Shown here in pieces: positions 1 to 5,184 of a DNA stretch of 6,773 nucleotides. The position numbers and the translations under genes are program-made. Under the pieces are notes generated by a model. The model searched no databases, was not told the origin of the DNA, and saw only the letters and a list, made by a program, of their open reading frames with translations. How positions within the stretch are numbered: the first letter of the stretch is position 1; the number at the start of each line of letters is the position of its first letter. The stretch comes from Pseudomonadota bacterium (GTDB taxonomy: Bacteria; Pseudomonadota; Gammaproteobacteria; Xanthomonadales; Xanthomonadaceae): positions 1 to 6,773 of the forward strand of contig JANXZP010000046.1 of assembly GCA_025355485.1 (NCBI GenBank). Direction: 5' to 3'.

Positions 1-315
1 TTCCACCACGTCGACCGCGATCGACGGATTGATCGCCAGCGCGCGCTCGGCCAGTACCGCGCCCTTGTTGCGGCCATAGTGGCCATCAAGCGCATGCAAC
101 TGGCGGCTCGTGTTCGACAGGCACACATCGTCTGCGTCGATCAGGGTCAGTTTGCCGACACCGCTGCGCGCAAGCGCTTCGACCGCCCACGATCCCACGC
201 CTCCCAGCCCGATGACTGCGACATGGCATCCGCCCAGCCGCAGTGCCGCGCCACGACAGTACAGGCGGTCGATCCCGGCAAAGCGTTCGCGATAGAGCTT
301 CTGCCTGCTGTCCAT
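1..315 (-). CDS. tcdA: tRNA threonylcarbamoyladenosine dehydratase (TcdA/CsdL), N-terminal part
   Basis: The reverse strand encodes the first 105 residues of a ThiF/MoeB/E1-like protein; the rest lies beyond the left edge. TcdA uses ATP to cyclise t6A37 of ANN-decoding tRNAs to ct6A, in the cytoplasm. Visible landmarks are an RFAGIDRLY segment (residues 11-19), the nucleotide-binding loop GLGGVGS (36-42) followed by WAVEALARSG, and the acidic strand LIDADDVCLSNTSRQ (58-72) with the conserved Asp, Asn and Arg of this fold. The run VGSWAVEALARSGVG resembles TcdA more closely than MoeB, ThiF or HesA. The start at 315 gives a short leader (MDSRQKLYRERF) like that of E. coli TcdA. An in-frame ATG at 351 would add 12 residues and another at 387 would add 24. 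None has a strong Shine-Dalgarno. It is divergent from the cytochrome gene. Family confidence is high; exact start is moderate. Confidence 0.88.
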   Translation of the reverse strand, partial: MDSRQKLYRERFAGIDRLYCRGAALRLGGCHVAVIGLGGVGSWAVEALARSGVGKLTLIDADDVCLSNTSRQLHALDGHYGRNKGAVLAERALAINPSIAVDVVE

Positions 316-343
316 AACCCGTGTTGCGCCACGATCATTCGAA

Positions 344-373
344 GCACGCATGATATCGTGCGCTCGCTGTAAT
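344..373 (+). promoter_or_regulatory. Possible promoter/operator between tcdA and the cytochrome c gene
   Basis: The 88-base divergent gap holds a -10-like hexamer TGTAAT at 368-373 (5 of 6 matches to TATAAT). It would place a transcript start roughly 24 bases before the cytochrome ATG. No convincing -35 lies 16-18 bases upstream. Just upstream, GCACG (344-348) and CGTGC (357-361) form a 5-bp inverted repeat with an 8-base spacer, which could be a regulator site. It overlaps the alternative tcdA start at 351. This is inference from short motifs only. Confidence 0.22.
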
Positions 374-403
374 CCCTGAAACCACATATCTTCCGGAGGC
401 TGC

Positions 404-802
404 ATGCGGTACGCGTTCTTGATCGTGCTGGGTCTTGTCATCGGCATCGCCGGAACCGTCGCCGCGATGAACGCGCGCAACAGCGGGCCGCACCTGCCGG
501 AGAGCCTGATGCACATGCAGACATTCCACATCCGCGCCCTGAACAAGAACGTGGAAGCGAACCGTTGCGCGACCAGCGACAACCTGCCGCACCTGCAGGC
601 GCTGCGCTCGTTGTCGAACGACATCGAGCCGATCTTCCTGCCGATCGAGAAAGAGCAGGATTTCCGCTTGAAGGCCGCAGACATGCGCGCGAGCCTTGAT
701 GCGCTGATCGCTGCGCCGCCGGCAGATTGCCCCGCGACCCGCGCCGCGCAGGAAAAAATCGGCAAGAGTTGCAAAGCCTGCCACGACGAATTTCGCAATT
801 GA
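404..802 (+). CDS. Membrane-anchored class II cytochrome c (c'/c556 family)
   Basis: This 132-residue protein has a hydrophobic N-terminal segment (about residues 4-21), which is either an uncleaved anchor or a signal peptide, so the rest lies in the periplasm. The single haem-binding motif CKACH (123-127) sits at the extreme C-terminus, followed by DEFRN. That is the diagnostic layout of the four-helix-bundle cytochrome c'/c556 family, where His127 would be the proximal iron ligand. Met residues at 36 and 38 near the start of the first helix could supply a sixth ligand, as in c556. Two further cysteines (55 and 109) may form a disulfide. A good Shine-Dalgarno (GGAGG, 395-399) precedes the ATG. 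Likely role is periplasmic electron transfer; partner unknown. The 103-base gap to the next gene suggests separate or loose co-transcription. Confidence 0.85.
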   Translation: MRYAFLIVLGLVIGIAGTVAAMNARNSGPHLPESLMHMQTFHIRALNKNVEANRCATSDNLPHLQALRSLSNDIEPIFLPIEKEQDFRLKAADMRASLDALIAAPPADCPATRAAQEKIGKSCKACHDEFRN

Positions 803-905
803 CGCGGCTGCGTCGAGGTTTGCGCATCGACCTGTTTTGGAGGGTGCCGATTCAGCGAGCAGCGTTTAGTGTTGTCGTGTCCGCCCCACTACCCAGGAGT
901 TGCGC

Positions 906-1352
906 ATGAAAGTTCGACTGATTTTCGCGGCAGCCATCACCATCGCGCTGTCCGCCTGCGCGAGCGGCCCTCGCCATGACGGTTATTCCGGCGGCTACGA
1001 CAACACGTCCGCCAGCCGATGCGGCAATTGCGGCACGGTGGATCGCATCGAACAGATCCAAGGCGATCGCCACTCCACAGGAACCGGTGCAATCCTCGGC
1101 GGCGTGGTCGGCGGCGTGCTGGGCAACCAGGTCGGCAAGGGCAACGGCAAGACTGCCGCCACGGTGGCCGGTGTGGCTGTCGGCGCGGTGGTCGGCAACG
1201 AGGTCGAGAAGAACCAGAACGGTTCCAGCTTCGACATCTACGTGCGCATGGACGATGGCCGCCGGTTGATCCTCAACCAGCGCGACCTCGGCGGTATCAG
1301 TGCCGGTTCCTACGTGTCGGTCGAAAACAACCGGGCGCGGCTGGTCCGCTGA
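906..1352 (+). CDS. Glycine-zipper outer-membrane lipoprotein (17-kDa antigen / SlyB-like)
   Basis: This 148-residue protein begins with a lipoprotein signal peptide: MKVR, a hydrophobic stretch and the lipobox LSAC with Cys18 as the predicted lipidation site. A glycine-rich spacer with a CGNC pair (39-42) follows. Next comes a glycine-zipper domain (about 59-97), made of GTGAILGGVVGGVLG and, after a short GKGNGKT turn, VAGVAVGAVVGNEVE; this is the two-helix hairpin of the Rick_17kDa_Anti/SlyB family. The C-terminal part (about 107-148) is a small beta-rich tail with a DIYVRMDDGRR segment. Such proteins sit in the outer membrane and are linked to envelope integrity and stress. The ATG at 906 is chosen because AGGAG (895-899) lies 6 bases upstream; an in-frame TTG at 900 would add two residues. 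The precise substrate or partner is not known. Confidence 0.88.
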   Translation: MKVRLIFAAAITIALSACASGPRHDGYSGGYDNTSASRCGNCGTVDRIEQIQGDRHSTGTGAILGGVVGGVLGNQVGKGNGKTAATVAGVAVGAVVGNEVEKNQNGSSFDIYVRMDDGRRLILNQRDLGGISAGSYVSVENNRARLVR

Positions 1353-1407
1353 TCGCGTCCAGCACATCAGCCGTTCACAGCATCTGACCGCCATGGATGA
1401 CGGGAAT

Positions 1408-1434
1408 GCCGAAAATGCAGGAGCATTTTCCGGC
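1408..1434. repeat. Inverted repeat / stem-loop after the lipoprotein gene
   Basis: GAAAATGC (1411-1418) and GCATTTTC (1423-1430) are perfect inverted repeats around a 4-base loop. The stem extends by three more pairs (GCC/GGC) across a single bulged C at 1431. It lies about 55 bases past the lipoprotein stop codon, so it could cap or end that transcript, but no T-run follows on either strand. It is therefore not a canonical intrinsic terminator. Confidence 0.55.
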
Positions 1435-1469
1435 CATGTGCTGGCTGCTATCGCATCCTGCTATCGCGG

Positions 1470-1489
1470 CATCCATGCATCCATGCATG
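1470..1489. repeat. CATCCATG tandem repeat forming a near-perfect palindrome
   Basis: CATCCATG occurs twice in tandem (1470-1477, 1478-1485), followed by CATG. The same bases form a 7-bp inverted repeat, CATGCAT and ATGCATG (1474-1480 and 1483-1489), separated by CC. It directly abuts the T-tract end of the cold-shock terminator. Function unknown; it may only be local sequence slippage. Confidence 0.4.
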
Positions 1490-1520
1490 AAAAAAACCCG
1501 GAGCGTCGCCGCTCCGGGTT
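1490..1520 (-). terminator. Intrinsic terminator of the first cold-shock gene
   Basis: Read on the minus strand, ACCCGGAGCG pairs perfectly with CGCTCCGGGT across a 4-base GCGA loop (a GNRA-type tetraloop). A run of seven T follows (the A-run at 1490-1496 on the plus strand). It starts 24 bases after the cold-shock stop codon. On the plus strand no T-run follows the stem, so termination is expected mainly in the cold-shock direction. Confidence 0.93.
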
Positions 1521-1543
1521 CGATGATCTGCGCTGGGTTGAGC

Positions 1544-1753
1544 TTACATCGGCTCGACTTCTTCAGCCTGCAGACCCTTCTGGCCCTGCACGACCTTGAA
1601 GCTGACTTTCTGGCCTTCCTTGAGGCTCTTGAAGCCAGTGCCCTGGATCGCGCGGAAGTGTACGAACACATCCTCGCCGTTATCGCGGGCGATAAAGCCA
1701 AAACCCTTGGCGTCGTTGAACCATTTCACGGTGCCCATCTGACGATCCGACAT
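1544..1753 (-). CDS. Cold-shock protein (CspA family), RNA chaperone
   Basis: This is a complete 69-residue single cold-shock domain protein, the normal length for the family. It has the RNA-binding motifs RNP1 (KGFGFI, residues 16-21) and RNP2 (VFVHF, 29-33), with the aromatic residues Trp11, Phe18, Phe20, Phe30, His32 and Phe33 that stack on single-stranded nucleic acid. CspA-type proteins melt RNA secondary structure and help translation at low temperature; some members are constitutive. The start at 1753 is supported by AGGAG (1763-1759) with a 5-base spacer. The frame stays open upstream to 1903, but that extension has no cold-shock homology. An ATG five codons further in (1738) lacks its own Shine-Dalgarno. 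The gene is monocistronic: a terminator follows and the Shine-Dalgarno lies in a predicted hairpin. A paralogue lies at the right window edge. Confidence 0.96.
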   Translation of the reverse strand: MSDRQMGTVKWFNDAKGFGFIARDNGEDVFVHFRAIQGTGFKSLKEGQKVSFKVVQGQKGLQAEEVEPM

Positions 1754-1756
1754 AAA

Positions 1757-1820
1757 TACTCCTGATACTTTCGGTCTTGAAGGCCGTTGCCGGCCGGTGG
1801 TACTGGGTATGCAAGGAGTA
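1757..1820 (-). promoter_or_regulatory. Predicted Shine-Dalgarno-sequestering hairpin in the cold-shock leader
   Basis: On the minus strand the ribosome-binding block AGGAGTA (1763-1757) is perfectly complementary to TACTCCT (1820-1814) 50 bases upstream. Inside this 7-bp stem, after a 3-by-1 internal loop, ATAC (1810-1807) can pair with GTAT (1768-1765). The apex holds a 5-bp GC stem, GGCCG/CGGCC (1795-1791 and 1786-1782), closed by a GCAA tetraloop. If folded, the mRNA would hide its Shine-Dalgarno, which suggests temperature- or protein-controlled translation. That is conceptually like the cspA leader of E. coli, but no sequence match to that leader is claimed. The base pairing is seen directly; the regulatory role is inferred. 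Confidence 0.5.
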
Positions 1821-1857
1821 CATCGATGGAGACGATAGAGCGGATCGAAGATTGCAC

Positions 1858-1926
1858 ATCTGCAGATCACACACATCGGGTCACGATCTACAGTGACCTG
1901 CAATACCAGCGGCCGAAGTGTAGATC
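1858..1926. repeat. Cluster of inverted repeats upstream of the cold-shock gene
   Basis: Three dyads lie within 70 bases: the palindrome ATCTGCAGAT (1858-1867), GGTCAC/GTGACC (1879-1884 and 1893-1898, 8-base spacer), and GATCTACA/TGTAGATC (1885-1892 and 1919-1926). The last two compete, because GATCTACA is the loop of the GGTCAC hairpin. They could be regulator sites or alternative leader RNA folds. The gene-free stretch 1754-2106 otherwise shows no conserved reading frame. Confidence 0.4.
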
Positions 1927-1956
1927 AAGAAATTGCGCAATGCGAGTCGTTGTCAA
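1917..1956 (-). promoter_or_regulatory. Weak candidate promoter for the first cold-shock gene
   Basis: On the minus strand a perfect -35 hexamer TTGACA occurs at 1956-1951. No good -10 sits at the usual 17-base spacing (ATTTCT and TTTCTT are poor), while a better hexamer, TACACT (1922-1917), is 28 bases away. Either would give an untranslated leader of roughly 155-165 bases, long as is typical of cold-shock mRNAs. The call is speculative. Confidence 0.25.
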
Positions 1957-1989
1957 GGGACTTTCGGCACCCCCGGAAACTGGCGAATT

Positions 1990-2008
1990 GATGCTGCGGC
2001 GCAGCATC
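1990..2008. repeat. Tight 8-bp inverted repeat
   Basis: GATGCTGC (1990-1997) and GCAGCATC (2001-2008) form a perfect dyad with a 3-base centre GGC. It lies about 100 bases upstream of the DUF456 gene and outside the inferred cold-shock leader. It has no T-run, so it reads better as a binding site or a chance dyad than as a terminator. Confidence 0.35.
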
Positions 2009-2106
2009 CATCGTGCGGTGGTGCACGCCGCATCGGCTCGGATTGAAGCGGCTGCCGCGCGCACCCATCCTGTGCGTTGCATCGATCCGTGACGGACAAT
2101 CCCGCT

Positions 2107-2595
2107 ATGGACCAGCACACCCTGCTCTACTTCGCGTCCGCCGCGCTGATCCTGATCGGTGTAGTCGGCGTCGCGCTGCCCGCGCTGCCCGGCGTGCCGC
2201 TGGTATTCGCGGGGATGCTGCTTGCCGCGTGGACGGACGGTTTCAAGTTGATCCCTGTCTGGGTGATCGCGCTGCTCGCTGTATTGACCGCGCTCGCACT
2301 TGCCATCGACTTCGTCGCGAGCGTGTTCGGCGCGAAACGCGTCGGCGCGAGCAAGCTGGCGATCCTCGGCGCCGCGCTCGGCACGATTGTTGGTTTGTTC
2401 TTCTCGATTCCCGGACTGCTGCTCGGCCCGTTTGTCGGTGCCTTGGGTGGGGAATGGCTGCACAGCCGCGACGTGCACCACGCCACGCGCGTGGGTTTCG
2501 GCACCTGGGCCGGGATGATCGTCGGCGCGGTGTTCAAGCTGATGCTGACGTTCGTGATGCTCGGCGTGTTCGTGCTCTCCATCGTCATGCACTGA
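2107..2595 (+). CDS. DUF456 family integral membrane protein
   Basis: This 162-residue, very hydrophobic protein has about five membrane segments (roughly residues 5-25, 30-45, 50-75, 86-112 and 131-160). The signature ALPALPGVPLVFAG (23-36) and a second, similar SIPGLLLGPFVGA stretch (100-112) are the glycine/proline-rich motifs typical of DUF456, which look like an internal repeat. It sits in the inner membrane; its function is unknown and I do not assign one. The ATG at 2107 fits the family's N-terminus, yet no Shine-Dalgarno precedes it; in-frame GTG (2089) and TTG (2077) are less likely starts. A -10-like GACAAT (2095-2100) ends 6 bases before the ATG, compatible with a leaderless mRNA. 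The 3' end converges on uup. Confidence 0.88.
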   Translation: MDQHTLLYFASAALILIGVVGVALPALPGVPLVFAGMLLAAWTDGFKLIPVWVIALLAVLTALALAIDFVASVFGAKRVGASKLAILGAALGTIVGLFFSIPGLLLGPFVGALGGEWLHSRDVHHATRVGFGTWAGMIVGAVFKLMLTFVMLGVFVLSIVMH

Positions 2596-2609
2596 CGAGC
2601 GCCACGGCA

Positions 2610-4490
2610 TCACTCGGCTTCGAGCTGCTCCCAACGCGCATACGCCGCCTCTAGTTCCGACTGGTGTGCGGCGAGTTCGGTGTTCGCGGCGAGGATGGCG
2701 GTCGCGTCCTTGCGATAGAAATCCGGCTGTTGCATCGCGGCGGTGCGCGCGGCGATTTCCGTTTCCAGCATCTCGATGCGCGCTGGCAGTTGCGCGAGTT
2801 CGTGTTGCTCCTTGAAGCCGAGCTTGCGACGCGTTGTTGGCGTTTCGGCTTTCGCCGTCACCGGCACTTGCGCCGTGAGTTGCGGCTTCGCAGCAGAAGC
2901 GATGGCTGGCTTCGCGCGCTGACGCAACCAGTCGGAATAACCGCCAACGTAATCGCCGATGCGGCCTTCGCCCTCGAACACCAAGGTGCTGGTCACGACG
3001 TGGTCGAGGAAATCGCGATCGTGGCTGACCAGCAGCAAGGTGCCCGGATAATCGGCGAGCAATTCTTCCAGCAACTCGAGTGTTTCCACGTCGAGGTCGT
3101 TGGTCGGTTCGTCCATCACCAGCAGGTTCGACGGCTGCGCGAACAGTTTTGCGAGCAACAGGCGATTGCGCTCGCCGCCGGACAATCGCGTGATCGGCGC
3201 GCGCGCGCGTTCGGGCGTGAACAGGAAATCCTGCAGGTACGCGAGCACATGTTTGCGGCCGTTGTTGGTTTCGATGAACTCAAGGCCTTCCGATACGTTG
3301 TCGAGCGCGTTCCAGTCCTCGCGCAGCGTCGTGCGGTGCTGGTCGAAATACGCGACCTGCAAATTCGTTCCAATGCGTATTTCGCCGGTTTGCGGCGCGA
3401 GCTGGCCGAGCAGCAAACGGATCAGCGTGGTCTTGCCGACGCCGTTCGGACCGATCAGGCCGATGCGGTCGCCGCGCAGGATCGTCGTCTCGAAATCGCG
3501 CACGAGCACGCGGCCATCGTAGGCGAACGACACGTTCTCGGCCTGGATGACTTTCTTGCCGGAAGCCGCAGCCGTCGTGGTGACGAGCTTGACGTTGCCG
3601 GTCTGGTTGCGCCGATCCGCGCGCTCGTTGCGCATCGCTTCGAGCCGGCGCACGCGGCCTTCGTCGCGGGTGCGGCGCGCCTTGATGCCCTGCCGGATCC
3701 AGACTTCTTCCTGGGCGAGGAACTTGTCGAAACGCGCACGCTCCTGTTCCTCCGCGTGCATGCGCTCCTCGCGGCGGCGCAGGTAGTTGTCGTAGTCGCC
3801 GGGCCAGCTGGTGACCTTGCCGCGATCGATCTCGACGATGCGCGTGGCCAGCGCGCGCAGGAACCTGCGATCGTGGGTGACGAAGACGATGCTGCCGCGA
3901 AATCCGCGCAGGAATTCCTCGAGCCAGTCGATCGATGCGATATCGAGATGGTTGGTCGGTTCGTCGAGCAGCAACACATCGGGTTCGGCAACCAGTGCCT
4001 GTGCGAGCAGCACGCGTCGCTTCATGCCGCCGGACAACGATGCGAACGTGGCGTCTTCAGGCAAATCCAGCTTGGCGATGACCTCGGTGACGCGGCGCTC
4101 GAGGTCCCAGCCATTGCTGCGCTCGATCTTCGCCTGCACGTCCGCGAGCGCGTCCATGTCGATGTCGGCGGCGTGGCTGATGTGGTGGAACTGCGCGAGC
4201 CAGTGGCCGAGTTCGCCGAGGCCGTCGGCGACGACGTCGAACACGTCGCCTTCGGTGCCCTGCGGCACTTCCTGCGCGAGCCGGCCGACGCGCACGCCTT
4301 CCTGGATGCGGATCTCGCCCTCGTCGGGCACGATTTCGCGCGCAAGCAGGCGCAACAGCGTGGATTTGCCCGCACCGTTGCGACCGACCACGCAGATGCG
4401 TTCGCCCGCCTCGATGCCGAGCACGACATCGTCCAGCAGCGCCGGGCCGCCGACACCGTAGTGGACGTTCTGGAAAGTGATCAGTGACAT
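2610..4490 (-). CDS. uup: ABC-F family ATPase Uup
   Basis: This 626-residue soluble protein has two ABC ATPase domains and no membrane segment. Domain 1 has Walker A GRNGAGKST (36-44), signature LSGGMKRR (152-159), Walker B LLLDEP (173-178) and H-loop His206. Domain 2 has Walker A GPNGVGKTT (347-355), signature LSGGERNR (436-443), Walker B LVMDEP (457-462) and His490. All catalytic residues are present. The inter-domain linker with WIRQGIKARRTRDEGRVRRL (264-283) is characteristic of Uup rather than EttA, YheS or YbiT. A C-terminal extension (about 560-626) rich in Glu, Ala and Leu is predicted to form the coiled coil known in Uup to bind DNA. Uup acts in the cytoplasm; E. coli studies link it to ribosomes and to suppressing precise transposon excision. 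The ATG at 4490 begins the usual MSLITFQNVHYG; its Shine-Dalgarno is weak. Confidence 0.96.
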   Translation of the reverse strand: MSLITFQNVHYGVGGPALLDDVVLGIEAGERICVVGRNGAGKSTLLRLLAREIVPDEGEIRIQEGVRVGRLAQEVPQGTEGDVFDVVADGLGELGHWLAQFHHISHAADIDMDALADVQAKIERSNGWDLERRVTEVIAKLDLPEDATFASLSGGMKRRVLLAQALVAEPDVLLLDEPTNHLDIASIDWLEEFLRGFRGSIVFVTHDRRFLRALATRIVEIDRGKVTSWPGDYDNYLRRREERMHAEEQERARFDKFLAQEEVWIRQGIKARRTRDEGRVRRLEAMRNERADRRNQTGNVKLVTTTAAASGKKVIQAENVSFAYDGRVLVRDFETTILRGDRIGLIGPNGVGKTTLIRLLLGQLAPQTGEIRIGTNLQVAYFDQHRTTLREDWNALDNVSEGLEFIETNNGRKHVLAYLQDFLFTPERARAPITRLSGGERNRLLLAKLFAQPSNLLVMDEPTNDLDVETLELLEELLADYPGTLLLVSHDRDFLDHVVTSTLVFEGEGRIGDYVGGYSDWLRQRAKPAIASAAKPQLTAQVPVTAKAETPTTRRKLGFKEQHELAQLPARIEMLETEIAARTAAMQQPDFYRKDATAILAANTELAAHQSELEAAYARWEQLEAE

Positions 4491-4545
4491 GGTTGCCGTT
4501 TCATGCGGCTGCGCCGTCGTGACAACGCAGCGGTTCGGCGGGATT

Positions 4546-4579
4546 GCGAGCGGCGATTTTACATGAGCGAGCCGCTCGC
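4546..4579 (-). promoter_or_regulatory. 9-bp inverted repeat with a -10-like loop upstream of uup
   Basis: GCGAGCGGC (4546-4554) and GCCGCTCGC (4571-4579) are perfect inverted repeats flanking 16 bases. On the minus strand the loop contains TAAAAT (4561-4556), 5 of 6 matches to the -10 consensus, 66 bases before the uup ATG; no good -35 accompanies it. The first arm starts 12 bases after the slyD stop. The structure might help end slyD transcripts, or control a uup promoter, but it has no T-run. Confidence 0.35.
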
Positions 4580-4590
4580 CACGCGATCAA

Positions 4591-5073
4591 TCAGTGGTGA
4601 TGGCCGCCTGCGCCATGCACGTGGCCGTGCTCGAGCTCTTCCTCGGTCGCCGTGCGCACGTCGGCGACTTCGATCGCGAAGTGCAGGGTTTCGCCAGCGA
4701 GCGGATGGTTGCCATCCACGGTGACTTCGTCGGCATCGACTTTGGTCACCGTGACGAGCATCGGTCCCTGCCCGCCCTGCGCCTCGAACTGCATACCGGG
4801 TTCGAGCGTGTCCACGCCCTGAAACGCCGCGCGCGGAACCACCTGGATCAATTGCGGATGGCTCTGGCCGTAGCCTTCTTCGGGCGCGACCGCCACATTG
4901 AAACGATCGCCTGCGCTGCGGCCTTCCAGGGCTTGCTCCAGCCCCGGGACGATGTTGCCGGCGCCATGCAGGTAGGTCAGCGGCTGGCCGGTAGGCGACG
5001 CGTCGATGACCGTGCCAGCGGCATTGGTCAGGGTGTAATGGATGCTTGCAAAGGTGTCTTCGGCGATCTGCAT
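4591..5073 (-). CDS. slyD: FKBP-type peptidyl-prolyl cis-trans isomerase, SlyD-like
   Basis: This 160-residue cytoplasmic protein has the split FKBP domain of SlyD/SlpA. The N-terminal half (about 1-69) carries YLHGAGNIVPGLEQALEG (34-51) and PEEGYG (64-69). An insert-in-flap chaperone domain (about 70-120) follows, and the FKBP fold then resumes with GNHPLAGETLHF (121-132). The tail is short and His-rich (HGHVHGAGGHHH, 149-160), reminiscent of but much shorter than the metal-binding tail of E. coli SlyD (196 residues in total). It should catalyse prolyl isomerisation and assist folding, and may bind nickel or other divalent metal. The ATG at 5073 matches the family start; the frame stays open to 5181 without homology. 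No clear Shine-Dalgarno is seen. It lies 111 bases after the DUF1223 gene and 100 before uup. Confidence 0.92.
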   Translation of the reverse strand: MQIAEDTFASIHYTLTNAAGTVIDASPTGQPLTYLHGAGNIVPGLEQALEGRSAGDRFNVAVAPEEGYGQSHPQLIQVVPRAAFQGVDTLEPGMQFEAQGGQGPMLVTVTKVDADEVTVDGNHPLAGETLHFAIEVADVRTATEEELEHGHVHGAGGHHH

Positions 5074-5139
5074 GGGCGGGTCTCGGTCGTTGAGGGGAAG
5101 GTGCACCGTCACGACGAACCAGGGTCGGCCGAATCGGAT

Positions 5140-5161
5140 ACGCCCAGCGAGTTGTGGGCGT
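5140..5161. repeat. 7-bp inverted repeat between the DUF1223 gene and slyD
   Basis: ACGCCCA (5140-5146) and TGGGCGT (5155-5161) pair perfectly with an 8-base loop. On the minus strand the hairpin begins 24 bases after the DUF1223 stop codon. No T-run follows on either strand, so it could be a weak or Rho-assisted 3' end, or a site controlling slyD, but is not a clear terminator. Confidence 0.35.
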
Positions 5162-5184
5162 TCCGTTCCGGTTTCAAGCAAGCG

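Noticed and set aside
335..827. Two minus-strand open frames over the cytochrome gene
   Set aside because: The plus-strand frame has a Shine-Dalgarno, a signal/anchor segment and the CXXCH haem motif; the others have no features.
852..1394. 180-codon open frame antisense to the lipoprotein gene
   Set aside because: It is a mirror of the glycine- and alanine-rich zipper codons. The plus-strand lipobox and Shine-Dalgarno are decisive.
1408..1434. Stem-loop as an intrinsic terminator for the lipoprotein gene
   Set aside because: No T-run follows the stem on either strand, so it is recorded only as an inverted repeat.
1470..1489. CATCCATG repeats as a CRISPR or attachment site
   Set aside because: There are only two short units with no spacers, and no integrase or cas gene is present.
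1787..2092. 101-codon plus-strand open frame in the intergenic region
   Set aside because: Composition is atypical, no domain is recognisable, and it overlaps the inferred cold-shock leader. There is not enough support for a gene.
1888..2634. 248-codon minus-strand open frame over the DUF456 gene and the csp upstream region
   Set aside because: The translation is rich in His, Arg, Glu and Gln with no family resemblance. The plus strand encodes a clear membrane protein.
2664..4487. 607-codon open frame antisense to uup
   Set aside because: It mirrors uup codon by codon in a GC-rich gene. Its translation is low-complexity Arg/Ala/Val/Asp/Glu with no recognisable motif, while the minus strand has a complete ABC-F protein.
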